In this document: piece by piece, positions 54,608 to 63,351 of the stretch
Position numbering within the stretch: position 1 is the first letter of the stretch
How the letters are laid out: each line of letters starts with the position of its first letter
DNA from: Nocardia aurantiaca
GTDB lineage: Bacteria; Actinomycetota; Actinomycetes; Mycobacteriales; Mycobacteriaceae
Length of the DNA stretch: 64,000 nt
Assembly (NCBI RefSeq): GCF_009708175.1
Contig: NZ_WMBB01000003.1
Location: forward strand, 186,001-250,000
Reading direction: 5' to 3'
Program-made: the position numbers and the translations under genes
Notes under the pieces: generated by a model
What the model was told of the DNA's origin: nothing
Seen by the model: only the letters and a program-made list of their open reading frames with translations
The model's database searches: none

Positions 54608-55828
54608 CTAGCCGGCGGTGACAGGTTCCTTATGGCGCAGAGTTTCCGGGACGACCAGCCAGATCGCGGAGGCCGAGGCCAGCAGCAGGGCAGTGACGCC
54701 CAGGGCTACACCGTAGGAGACCCGGTCGGCGAGCATGCCGATCGCGTAGGGGCCGAGGAAGGTGCCGAGGTCGGCGGACATCTGGTAGCCCGCCAGGACC
54801 GGGCCGCCGCGGGTCCCGGGGCCGATGATGTCCGCGACCGCCGCCTGGAGGGCGGGAGTGAACATGCCGGAGCCGATGCCCGCCACGCATGAGGCGACCA
54901 AGAGCCATACGAGCGTGGGGGCCAGTCCGATGCCCGCCGTGCCGACTGCGCACACCAGCGTGCCCGCGATGAGGAAGGGCTTGCGGCCCAGGGTGTCCGA
55001 CCAGCGGCCGGAGAGGAACAGGACCGAGGCGTTGCCGAGGGCGAAGGCGGTCAGCGCCACGCCCGCGAGCGCGGCGTCCTGCTTCAACACCTCGACGACG
55101 ATCAGCGGCACCAGCGCCATGCGCACACCGAAAACGGCTGCGCCATTGCCGAAGTTGGCCCACAGCGCGGCCCGGTACGCGGGCCGGCTCAGCCCCTCGC
55201 GGAGGGTCATCACAGGCGCGCCATTCGACTTTTCCGGCAGCGCCAGCGGGGAATCCCGCAGCGCCGCGTAGACGATGAGGCTGGCGATCAGCAGCGCCAC
55301 GCAGTAGATGACGAACGGCGCGCGCAGGCCCAGGAAGGACAGCGCACCGCCGACCAGCGGCCCGCTGATGGAACCGATGAGGAAGCTCGTGGAGTACACC
55401 CCCGAAACCCGCCCTCGCTCGGCGGGCGGCGACATGCGAATGACCAGCCCCAGCGAAGACACCGTGAACATGGTCGACCCGATGCCGCCCAGCGACCGCA
55501 GCACCAGCAACTGCCAATAACTCTGCGCCAGCGCGCAAGCACCGGTCGACACCGCGACGATCAGCAGCCCGGTCAGATAGACCGGCCGCTCCCCCAGCCT
55601 CTGCAACAACCGCCCCGCCATCGGCGCGAAGATCAACCGCATCAACGCGAATGCGCTCACGATGAACGAGGCCGCCGCGACGCCCACATGGAAACTCCGC
55701 GCGAACTGCGGCAACGCCGGCGCCACCAACCCGAACCCGATCGCGATCGTGAACGCCGACCCCACCAGCACCCAGATCTCCACCGGCAGCCGATGCCGCC
55801 CGCCCACCGACACCTCACTCACCGACAC
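54608..55828 (-). CDS. MFS drug/metabolite transporter
   Basis: 406 residues with 12 predicted helices. The loop 2-3 motif reads AGRLLQRLGERPVY and its repeat SGRWSDTLGRKP, as in 12-TM drug-proton antiporters. Cytoplasmic middle loop at ~200-220. The gene is minus-strand, with the phosphoglucomutase gene upstream on the same strand separated by 37 bp. Substrate unknown. Confidence 0.9.
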   Translation of the reverse strand: MSVSEVSVGGRHRLPVEIWVLVGSAFTIAIGFGLVAPALPQFARSFHVGVAAASFIVSAFALMRLIFAPMAGRLLQRLGERPVYLTGLLIVAVSTGACALAQSYWQLLVLRSLGGIGSTMFTVSSLGLVIRMSPPAERGRVSGVYSTSFLIGSISGPLVGGALSFLGLRAPFVIYCVALLIASLIVYAALRDSPLALPEKSNGAPVMTLREGLSRPAYRAALWANFGNGAAVFGVRMALVPLIVVEVLKQDAALAGVALTAFALGNASVLFLSGRWSDTLGRKPFLIAGTLVCAVGTAGIGLAPTLVWLLVASCVAGIGSGMFTPALQAAVADIIGPGTRGGPVLAGYQMSADLGTFLGPYAIGMLADRVSYGVALGVTALLLASASAIWLVVPETLRHKEPVTAG

Positions 55829-55865
55829 GCGCCGAACCGTTCATCAGCAACCTGACCGAGCCGCG

Positions 55866-57506
55866 CTACTCACCCGCGAGGGCGTGTCCGACGATCTCCT
55901 CGGCCGCGGCCTGGACCTGTGCCAGATGCTCAGGCCCCTGGAAGGACTCGGCGTAGATCTTGTACTTGTCCTCGGTGCCCGAAGGACGCGCGGCGAACCA
56001 GGCGTTCTCGGTGGTGACCTTGACGCCTCCGAGGGCTGCGCCATTGCCGCGGGCGCGGGTCTGAATGCCGGTGATGGGTTCGCCGGCGATTTCGGTCGCG
56101 GTGATCATGTCCGGCGTCAACACCGCGAGGCGGGTCTTCTGTTCCGGGGTGGCGGTGGCGTCGATACGGGCGTAGGCCGGTGAGCCGTAGCGCTTTTCGA
56201 GTTCGGTGTAGCGGGTCGACGGACTCTGCCCGGTGACGGCGGTGATCTCCGCGGCCAGCAGGGCGAGCAGGATGCCGTCCTTGTCGGTGGTCCACACGGT
56301 GCCGTCCATGCGCAGGAACGACGCCCCCGCCGATTCCTCTCCGCCGAAAGCCAGGCTGCCGCTGAACAATCCGGGCACGAACCATTTGAACCCGACCGGC
56401 ACCTCGTACACGTCGCGCCCCAGCACCCCGACCACCCGGTCGATCATGGAGGACGTCACCACCGTCTTGCCGATCTTGGTCAGCGCGTCCCACCCCATCC
56501 GGTTGGCGATCATGTATTCGATGGCTACCGCCAGGTAGTGGTTCGGATTCATCAGTCCCGCATCGGGAGTCACGATCCCGTGCCGGTCCGCGTCCGCGTC
56601 GTTGCCCGTGGAGATGTCGTAGTCGTCGCGAATCGCCACCAGCGAGGCCATGGCGTACCGGGAGGACGGATCCATCCGGATGCGCCCGTCGGAGTCCAGC
56701 GTCATGAACCGCCAGGTCGGATCGACGAACGGATTCACCACCTCGAGCTCGAGGTCGTACCGCTGCCCGATCTCCTCCCAATAGTCCACCGATGCCCCGC
56801 CCATGGGGTCAGCGCCCAGCCGGATCCCGGCGCCGCGAATGGCGTCCAGATTCAGCACATTGGGTAGGTCCGAGATGTAGCGGTCCAGATAGTCGTAGCG
56901 CTCCACATTGGTGGCCAGGGCCTGCGCCAGCGAGGTGCGCTTGACGTCGGCGAGTCCGGTGCGCAGCAGCTCGTTGGCGCGCGCGGCGATGGCGTCGGTG
57001 GCGATGGTGTCGGCCGGGCCGCCATGCGGCGGGTTGTATTTGAGCCCGCCGTCGCGCGGCGGATTGTGCGAGGGCGTCACCACGATGCCGTCGGCCTGAT
57101 GCCGGGTCCCGCCCCGATTGTGCCGCAGCACGGCGTGACTCAAAGCCGGTGTGGGCGTGTACCTGTCGCGGGAGTCGATGACGGCGGTGACGTCATTGGC
57201 GGCCAGCACCTCGAGCGCGGTGGTCCAGGCGGGCTCGGACAACGCGTGCGTGTCACGGGCTAGGTATACCGGCCCGGTAATGCCGCGCGAGGCACGGTAT
57301 TCCACGATCGACTGGGTGATGGCAAGGATGTGCGCCTCGTTGAACGCGCAGTCCAGGCTCGACCCGCGATGACCGGACGTGCCGAAGGACACCAGCTGCG
57401 CGGGATCCGACGGATCCGGAATCCGGCTGTAGTAGGCCGTCACCACATGCGCGATGTCCTCGAGGTCCGTGGCCCGGGCCGGTCGTCCGGCTCGATCGTG
57501 GGCCAT
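55866..57506 (-). CDS. pgm: Phosphoglucomutase (alpha-D-glucose phosphate-specific)
   Basis: Interconverts glucose 1- and 6-phosphate through a phospho-Ser enzyme. The 546-residue protein has the usual length. The phospho-Ser is in VVTPSHNP, the Mg site is NDADADRHG, and the sugar loop is FGGEESAGAS, with RPSGTEDKYK near the end for phosphate binding. AAAGGAGG just upstream fixes the ATG at 57506. A single-copy housekeeping enzyme in glycogen, trehalose and cell-wall sugar routes. Confidence 0.96.
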   Translation of the reverse strand: MAHDRAGRPARATDLEDIAHVVTAYYSRIPDPSDPAQLVSFGTSGHRGSSLDCAFNEAHILAITQSIVEYRASRGITGPVYLARDTHALSEPAWTTALEVLAANDVTAVIDSRDRYTPTPALSHAVLRHNRGGTRHQADGIVVTPSHNPPRDGGLKYNPPHGGPADTIATDAIAARANELLRTGLADVKRTSLAQALATNVERYDYLDRYISDLPNVLNLDAIRGAGIRLGADPMGGASVDYWEEIGQRYDLELEVVNPFVDPTWRFMTLDSDGRIRMDPSSRYAMASLVAIRDDYDISTGNDADADRHGIVTPDAGLMNPNHYLAVAIEYMIANRMGWDALTKIGKTVVTSSMIDRVVGVLGRDVYEVPVGFKWFVPGLFSGSLAFGGEESAGASFLRMDGTVWTTDKDGILLALLAAEITAVTGQSPSTRYTELEKRYGSPAYARIDATATPEQKTRLAVLTPDMITATEIAGEPITGIQTRARGNGAALGGVKVTTENAWFAARPSGTEDKYKIYAESFQGPEHLAQVQAAAEEIVGHALAGE

Positions 57507-57553
57507 GCTCGCACCTCCTTTCCGTATCGCCTGCGCCCGGCTGGTCATGAGAA

Positions 57554-57916
57554 TCACGGCCACACCCACTGCCCGAGGAAGGCACCGAGGTAGGCCGCGG
57601 CCAGACTTGCGCCGACGCCGATCACGACGTTCGCCACCGCATAGCTGTAAGCGCCCTCCTCGGCCAATCGAACCGTTTCGTACCCGAACGTACTGAACGT
57701 GGTCAGCGCGCCGCAGAACCCAGTTCCCACGGCAGCGAGGAGCCAATGGTTTGCTCCCGCACCGATCAACACGCCCAGCACAGCCGAACCGCCCACGTTC
57801 ACCGCCAGTGTGCCCAGGGGGAGAACACTATCGAATCGATGGGCCAACGCGCGATCCGCCAGATACCGGGCAGGCGCTCCGAAGATCGCGCCGAGGATCA
57901 CCAGCAACGCTGTCAA
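57554..57916 (-). CDS. crcB: Fluoride channel protein CrcB
   Basis: 120 residues, four membrane helices. The conserved GTLAVNVGGSAVLG and TTFSTFGYETV segments carry the Asn and Phe residues that line the fluoride pore in Fluc dual-topology dimers. It is the downstream copy of a pair and overlaps the DUF190 gene by 4 bp. It exports toxic fluoride. Confidence 0.94.
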   Translation of the reverse strand: MTALLVILGAIFGAPARYLADRALAHRFDSVLPLGTLAVNVGGSAVLGVLIGAGANHWLLAAVGTGFCGALTTFSTFGYETVRLAEEGAYSYAVANVVIGVGASLAAAYLGAFLGQWVWP

Positions 57917-58257
57917 TGCCGCACCCCGTCGAAAACCTCGACGGGCGAGAGCGCCACGATGACCGAATCCAGCAGGTCCGCATTGGTTTCCACGAAGGCC
58001 CGCAGCCGCGCAGTGTCATCGATGATCATCACCAGCACCGGCAGCCGCTCGGCGAGGTCGAGCAGGCGGGTGGTGTGAATATGGGAGGACACCCCGTAGC
58101 CCTCGACGCCGCGCCACACGCTCGCCCCGGCCAATCCGGCATCCCGGGCACGCCGCACGATCTCGTGGTAGCGGGGCCGGTGCCGATATGTGTCGTCCTC
58201 ACCCAGCAGCACGGTCAACCGCGACGCCGATACCCACCGCCGAACCATGTCACTCAT
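57913..58257 (-). CDS. DUF190 protein of the fluoride operon
   Basis: 114 residues with a ferredoxin-like pattern (RLTVLLGEDD, YHEIVRRARDAGLAGASVWRG, LPVLVMIIDD), typical of DUF190, a PII-like family that repeatedly lies next to crcB. ATG at 58257 overlaps the upstream crcB stop by 8 bp. It likely acts as a regulator or accessory of the channel pair. Confidence 0.9.
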   Translation of the reverse strand: MSDMVRRWVSASRLTVLLGEDDTYRHRPRYHEIVRRARDAGLAGASVWRGVEGYGVSSHIHTTRLLDLAERLPVLVMIIDDTARLRAFVETNADLLDSVIVALSPVEVFDGVRH

Positions 58258-58696
58258 CGCCTGCCCCCAATCGTCGTGCCGTTCCCGATACCCATCGTGT
58301 CGCACTCACGCCGAGCACGACCGAAATCAGCCCTGCCACCGCCGTTCCCCCGAGGTAGGCGAATCCCGCGCCGACCCGGCCCGATTCGAGCAGTGTACGA
58401 ACCTCCACGGCGTAGGTGGACATAGTGGTGAAACCGCCGAGGACACCGACCCCGAGAAACGGCCGCATCAGACGATGCGCCACCCATATCTCGGTGATAC
58501 ACACCATCAGTACCCCGATGAGGAAGCAGCCGAACACGTTGACCGCCAACGTCTGCCACGGAATCGCGCCCCGGTGCGGCACCCACAGGCTCACGGCGTA
58601 CCGCGCCTCCGCGCCGATCGCGCCGCCCACCGCGATGACACCGAGCAGGGCGGCGTCCACGCCCGCGACGTTCGCAGCCACCACCCCTCCCTTCAA
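58250..58696 (-). CDS. crcB: Fluoride channel protein CrcB (second copy)
   Basis: 148 residues, four membrane helices. The LAVNVFGCFLIG and TTMSTYAVEV segments match the Fluc signature, with Tyr where the other copy has Phe. The two different CrcB chains probably form a heterodimer or separate channels. It is the first gene of the crcB-DUF190-crcB operon. GGGAGGGG lies just upstream of the ATG. Confidence 0.93.
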   Translation of the reverse strand: MKGGVVAANVAGVDAALLGVIAVGGAIGAEARYAVSLWVPHRGAIPWQTLAVNVFGCFLIGVLMVCITEIWVAHRLMRPFLGVGVLGGFTTMSTYAVEVRTLLESGRVGAGFAYLGGTAVAGLISVVLGVSATRWVSGTARRLGAGDE

Positions 58697-59508
58697 TTAG
58701 CGAAATAGTTGCTACTCGCGTGTTGCTGAAGCCGGACAGCGGCCCGGAACAGCGAGGATAGAACGGCTTGCCGGGAGTTGTCCCATCGGCCCCGAGGAGC
58801 CGAGTCGGATGCGCGACCGGATCGCCAATTCCCGTGTGGACGGCATCATTTCGGTCGGCGCCGACCACAGCATCGGCGAGGTCTTCCACCTGGGTATGGA
58901 GAACGAGTCGGTCCTGATCCGCACCATGCGCGCCAATGCGCTCGAGATCGTACCGAGCTTGTCCGCCGGACCCTCTACGAATGGCACGGCGACGACCAGG
59001 TCCCGCTAGCCCCCGCGCTCCACACGCGAGCCGCTACTCCTTCGCGTGGTCCGCTGCAGCAGGGCAAGCACTCGACGCGGAATGGGGCCGCCGTCGATGG
59101 GTGTGAAACCTATGCGTCGCCGAATCCCATGCCCCATACCGTATCAAGGATGCGATCGGACCACGCCCTGCAGGAGGCTGACCAGCGGCGGGCTGAGCGC
59201 GGCTGGTTGCCGGATCTTCCGTACCTCGACAACAGATCATCCGAGACTTCGGACGGTCGCGCTGGAAAGCACTCGAGGACCGCAAATCCCGTGTGTCACA
59301 GAAGCGTCGAGGTGGCCTTCCCGAATTCGGGAAGTATATTTCGCCCCTATCGGCGTCGAGAGCGTAAGGCCCGCGGGCTCGCCGAGCGGTCAGGCAGTTC
59401 CAGCCGGAAATCTCCGCCGCCCTGCGGAGAGGATTCGAGAACATAACCCACGCCACAAAACGGAGAACCACCCTCCGAATAACTCTGCCGCCTTGTTAGG
59501 ATTATGGT
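58697..59508. other. Long gap with possible gene remnant
   Basis: About 810 bp without a convincing gene. A plus-strand frame from ATG 58809 reads well for ~48 residues (IANSRVDGIISVGADHS). After that the coding-like pattern continues in another frame (LVRRTLYEWHGDDQ) to ~59008, as in a frameshifted remnant. The rest is low-quality frames. A -10-like TAGGAT (59497-59502) lies 6 bp before the TetR start, which may be leaderless. Confidence 0.5.
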
Positions 59509-60183
59509 GTGAATCACGTCACCACCGCGCCTCCACCTCGCCGTCTGCGCGCGGACGCTGCCCGCAATCAGCAGCGCATCATCGCGGCCGCCCGCGAACT
59601 GTTCGCCGACCGCGGGCTCGAGGTCACCCTCGACGATGTGGCCGAACAGGCCGGCGTCGGCGTCGGTACCGTCTACCGGCGCTTCGCCAACAAGCAGGAA
59701 CTCATCTCCGAGGTCTTCGACCAGATGGTCACCGAACTCGCCGGGGCCGTGGACGCGGCGCTACACCATCCCGACCCTTGGGATGGACTGGTCGCCCTGT
59801 TCGAGTACTCGTGCCGGCACATCGCGGCCAATCGCGGCTTCGGTGAGGTCCTGCTCGAATTGCACGACAGCATGGACCGTTTCGTGTGCATGAAGGACCA
59901 GATCCGACCCGGCATGCAGGCGGTCATCCAGCGCGCCAAGGACGCGGGCGCACTCCAGCCCGATATCGAGCCGGCCGATTTCTTCGCGATGGTGAACATG
60001 GTCGACGGCATGGCCGGATTCGCCCGGCCGGTCAATCCCGATGTCTGGGAGCGCTACATGGCGCTGATTCTCAATGGCGTGCGCGGCGACGGCGTGCCCC
60101 GCCTGCCGCTCACGCAGCCGCCGCTGACCGAGGACGAGGTGGAACGGGCCAAGGCGGCGGCTTGCACCCCGCGCAAACGGTAG
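59509..60183 (+). CDS. TetR-family regulator
   Basis: 224 residues, GTG start. A normal N-terminal helix-turn-helix (IIAAARELFADRGLEVTLDDVAEQAGVGVGTVYRRFANK) precedes a ligand domain. TAGGAT lies 6 bp before the start. The next gene, a flavin sugar-lactone oxidase, begins 33 bp after its stop in the same direction and may be in one operon. Ligand unknown. Confidence 0.9.
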   Translation: MNHVTTAPPPRRLRADAARNQQRIIAAARELFADRGLEVTLDDVAEQAGVGVGTVYRRFANKQELISEVFDQMVTELAGAVDAALHHPDPWDGLVALFEYSCRHIAANRGFGEVLLELHDSMDRFVCMKDQIRPGMQAVIQRAKDAGALQPDIEPADFFAMVNMVDGMAGFARPVNPDVWERYMALILNGVRGDGVPRLPLTQPPLTEDEVERAKAAACTPRKR

Positions 60184-60216
60184 CGCGCATCACACTCGCG
60201 GTTTAAAGTTGGTCGC

Positions 60217-61515
60217 ATGACCAACTCTTGGGTGAACTGGGCCGGGGATCAGAGCTGCACCCCGGCAACTATCGCCGAACCGAGCTCGCCCGAGGACGTC
60301 GCGGAAGTACTCGCACAGGCCGAAGCGAACGGACACACCGTCCGGGTCGCCGGATCGGGCCATTCCTTCACCGAGACCGTGCTCACCGACGGCACGCTCA
60401 TGCGGCTGAACAAGCTGGACAAGATCCTGAACGTGGACCGCGAATCCGGGCTGGTCCGCGTGGAAGCGGGCATCACGCTCAATGCCGCCAGCACCGCGCT
60501 GCACCCGCTGGGCCTGGCCTTCCCCAACCTCGGCGACATCGACGTGCAGTCCATCGCGGGCGCGACCGCGACCGGTACCCACGGGACCGGATCCAGGCTG
60601 CAGAACCTCTCGGCCGCACTGCATTCCGTCGAGCTCATGCTCGCCGACGGCAGCCGGGTCGAGCTCAACGAGCAGACCGACCCCGACGGCTGGCGGGCCG
60701 CGCGCGTGAACGTGGGCGCGCTGGGCGTGGTCACCGCCGTGACACTGCAGATGGTGCCATCCTTCGTGCTGGAAGGCATCGAGCGGCCGGTGCCGGTCGA
60801 GGATGTGCTCGGCGATCTGGACAGCTTCGTCGAGGGCAACGAACACTTCGAGTTCTACATGTTCGCCCACAGCCCACTGGCCATGACCAAGCGCAACAAC
60901 AGGGTCGACCTGCCCGAGCAACCTCGGGGCAGGGCCGTGGACTGGTTCTCGGACATCCTGATGACCAACTACACCTTCGACGCGCTCTGCCGGCTCACCC
61001 GCCGCCGCCCCAGCCTGATTCCGCTGGTGCAGCGCAGCGCCGCCTACGCGGGCAGCTACCGCCGCCAGGTCGAGCGCTCCTACAAGGTCTTCGCCAGCCC
61101 CCGGCTGTTCCGCTTCACCGAGATGGAATACGCGCTGCCGCGCGAGCATTCGGCCGACGCCATCCGCGAGATCAAGGAGGTCGCCAGGCATTTCGACACC
61201 CCGATGCCGATCGAGGTGCGCTGGGTCGCCCCCGACGACGCCTTCCTCTCCCCCGCCGGTGGCCGCGAGACCTGCTACATCGCCGTGCACCAGTACGAGG
61301 GCATGGACTACGAGCCCTACTTCCGCGCCTGCGAACGCGTCTTCGACCGCTACAACGGCCGCCCGCACTGGGGCAAGCGCCACTTCCAGACCGCCGAAAC
61401 CCTGCGCGAGCGCTACCCGGACTGGGAGAGGTTCGCCGAGGTCCGACGCCGTTTCGACCCGAAGGGGCGCTTCACCAACGCCTACATCGCACGCGTACTC
61501 GGTCCGGTGCACTGA
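60217..61515 (+). CDS. FAD-linked sugar-1,4-lactone oxidase (D-arabinono/L-gulono type)
   Basis: 432 residues of the VAO-type flavoprotein family. The FAD-binding segment VRVAGSGHSFTETV contains the His position expected for covalent or close FAD contact, followed by GATATGTHGTG. The C-terminal ALO domain ends NGRPHWGKRHF, with the catalytic Lys/His motif HWGK. It oxidises a sugar 1,4-lactone with oxygen or another acceptor, possibly for an ascorbate-like antioxidant. Confidence 0.9.
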   Translation: MTNSWVNWAGDQSCTPATIAEPSSPEDVAEVLAQAEANGHTVRVAGSGHSFTETVLTDGTLMRLNKLDKILNVDRESGLVRVEAGITLNAASTALHPLGLAFPNLGDIDVQSIAGATATGTHGTGSRLQNLSAALHSVELMLADGSRVELNEQTDPDGWRAARVNVGALGVVTAVTLQMVPSFVLEGIERPVPVEDVLGDLDSFVEGNEHFEFYMFAHSPLAMTKRNNRVDLPEQPRGRAVDWFSDILMTNYTFDALCRLTRRRPSLIPLVQRSAAYAGSYRRQVERSYKVFASPRLFRFTEMEYALPREHSADAIREIKEVARHFDTPMPIEVRWVAPDDAFLSPAGGRETCYIAVHQYEGMDYEPYFRACERVFDRYNGRPHWGKRHFQTAETLRERYPDWERFAEVRRRFDPKGRFTNAYIARVLGPVH

Positions 61516-61585
61516 AAGAGGACTAGTATCGATTGCTGAAAGATCGCTGTAACTGCCCGGGCGTGACCGACGTAGGGAGGTTCCG

Positions 61586-61792
61586 ATGGCTTCTTTCGGC
61601 GACAGGATGAACGAGGCGGGCTCGGACATGTCCGAGAAAGCCCGTGGCGCGGCCAGCGACATATCCGGCAACGCCGAGGGCATGACCAAACGCATGGAAG
61701 AGCACCTCGAGCAGGCCACCGACGATGTGAAGGAGAAGGTCGGCGGCTTCATGGGCAGGATGAAGGAAGACCTCGGCGGCGGATCGAAGTAA
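61586..61792 (+). CDS. Small hydrophilic helical protein (CsbD-like features)
   Basis: 68 residues: charged, glycine-containing amphipathic helix (GDRMNEAGSDMSEKARGAASDISGNAEGM) with no Cys and no membrane segment. The make-up resembles general-stress proteins such as CsbD, but the assignment is weak. GGGAGG lies 6 bp before the ATG. The next gene, of similar character, starts 14 bp later. Confidence 0.7.
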   Translation: MASFGDRMNEAGSDMSEKARGAASDISGNAEGMTKRMEEHLEQATDDVKEKVGGFMGRMKEDLGGGSK

Positions 61793-61805
61793 GGACCACA
61801 CAACC

Positions 61806-62195
61806 ATGCCGACGAATGAAAACTCCGATGACAAGTCAGGCGCCAAGTTCGACGACACCACCGAACGCCTGGCCGACGACCTGCGCACCACCGCCGATGA
61901 CCTGAGCACCGACCTCGGGGTCACCGCCGCCGACCTGCGGGAGCGGGCCGAGTCAGCGGCCGGGCAACTGGCCGAACGGGCCAGCGGGGCCGCCGCCGAC
62001 CTGGCCGACCGGGCGCAGGCCGCGGCCGCCGAGCTCGCCGATATGGCGAAGGCATTCGCTGACAGGATCACTCCCGACGATCTCCAGAGCACCCTCGAGT
62101 CGGTGCGCGCCAACCTCGACCACGCCGCACAGGACGTGCTGGCGGCGGTCAACGAGATCGTCAACGCCCTGAAGAACAGGGCCGGCGGAAAGTAG
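61806..62195 (+). CDS. Alanine-rich helical repeat protein
   Basis: 129 residues, built of repeated ADDL/ADLA-type 7- to 11-residue units (RLADDLRTTADDLSTDLG, AADLRERAESAAGQLAERA, AADLADRAQAAAAELA), so a long amphipathic coiled coil or apolipoprotein-like rod. The function is unknown; a surface, phasin-like or stress role is possible. A hairpin terminator follows. Confidence 0.75.
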   Translation: MPTNENSDDKSGAKFDDTTERLADDLRTTADDLSTDLGVTAADLRERAESAAGQLAERASGAAADLADRAQAAAAELADMAKAFADRITPDDLQSTLESVRANLDHAAQDVLAAVNEIVNALKNRAGGK

Positions 62196-62201
62196 TCCAC
62201 C

Positions 62202-62239
62202 AACGCCGGTTCCGGGCCACGCGGCCCGGAACCGGCGTT
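62202..62239 (+). terminator. Perfect 17-bp hairpin
   Basis: Arms 62202-62218 and 62223-62239 (AACGCCGGTTCCGGGCC, loop ACGC) pair without mismatch, 7 bp after the helical-repeat gene stop. Terminator of the two-gene unit. Confidence 0.85.
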
Positions 62240-62879
62240 GTTCGCTCGTGTTCGGCAGTCTCGTTCGTCCGAGACGACATCGCGATCCGGTTCCTGCCAT
62301 CATCGAGCGGCACTGGCCCCCAGGGTGTTTCCGGCTCGTCGATCTGGTGACGGCATTCACCGTGTACGCCCGATATCGCCGCCCGGAATGCGAATACGCT
62401 GCAGGACAACATGATCGGTGGATTCGGCTATATCGCGATCGTGAACCCGTACGTGGTGTTCGCGATCCGACCGTGGTTGTTCCGATCAAGCGACATCACC
62501 CCGGGCGCGCACGGCGAGCGGACCGAATACGCGCTCGGCGCTTTGGCTTTCCATGCTCCTCGCCACGGGTACAGCGTCTGGAGCGTGGCCGAGCCGCTGT
62601 TCACTGTCAGGGTGTCGGCCCCCGGCTCAGAGCGCGGATTCGGCCATCGTGCCGACGTTTCTGCACTGGGGCATGCGCGGCGCTGAGGAAGACCTTCCGG
62701 GCCGAGCGCGGGAGCTGATTCGACCCGTCTGGTTTGCCCATTGTGTGCCATCCCGCTATCACGGGTGGGAGTGACCCCCGTCAAGGGGGCTGGGCCGTGT
62801 ACCCGACACACCTGCTTCAGCCTTTAAACTTCCATCCAAAAGATAACGAAAACGTCTCGGATTGGATTAAGCGCGGACC
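62240..62879. other. Intergenic gap without convincing gene
   Basis: About 640 bp between the hairpin and mscL. Short frames are present on both strands, but none shows normal codon use, a start site and a recognisable protein. The region nearest mscL is AT-richer (62820-62870) and likely holds its promoter. Confidence 0.5.
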
Positions 62880-63275
62880 ATGATCAAGGGCTTCAAAGAC
62901 TTCCTGAAGAGGGGCAATGTCATAGATCTCGCGGTGGCGGTCGTCATGGGTACGGCCTTCACCGCCATCGTGACCTCGGTGACCAAGGGTGTGATCGAGC
63001 CGCTGCTCGCCGTCCTCGGCGGCAACAGGGAATACGGGCTGGGCTTCCAGATCCTGTCCGACAAGCCGGCCACCTTCGTGGCCCTCGGTCCGATCATCAG
63101 CGCGGGCGTCAACTTCGTGTGCGTGGCGGCGGTCCTGTACTTCGTGCTCATCCTGCCGATGAACACCATCAAGAACCGGCTCAGCAAGCCCACCGAGGTG
63201 AAGGCCGACCCCACCGAACTGGAGCTGCTCACCGAGATCCGCGACCTGCTGGCGAAACAGAACGCCGACAAGTGA
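62880..63275 (+). CDS. mscL: Large-conductance mechanosensitive channel MscL
   Basis: 131 residues with the family start MIKGFKDFLKRGNVIDLAVAVVMG, first helix gate region GTAFTAIVTSV, second helix AGVNFVCVAAVLYFVLIL and a charged C-terminal helix (LLTEIRDLLAKQ). It releases solutes on hypo-osmotic shock. Homopentamer in the cytoplasmic membrane. Typical length. Confidence 0.97.
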   Translation: MIKGFKDFLKRGNVIDLAVAVVMGTAFTAIVTSVTKGVIEPLLAVLGGNREYGLGFQILSDKPATFVALGPIISAGVNFVCVAAVLYFVLILPMNTIKNRLSKPTEVKADPTELELLTEIRDLLAKQNADK

Positions 63276-63351
63276 CCCGTGACCCGCAGGTAGGCTTAGC
63301 CATGTTGTTGCCAGCAGCGTGACCAACGCCTGATCGAGGAGGCGGGAAACC

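Noticed and set aside
58697..58800. Fluoride riboswitch upstream of crcB
   Set aside because: The minus-strand leader does not show the conserved pseudoknot sequence as I know it; a covariance-model search would be decisive.
62248..62718. 156-residue plus-strand frame before mscL
   Set aside because: Arg-rich, no family, no ribosome site, overlapping frames of equal quality.
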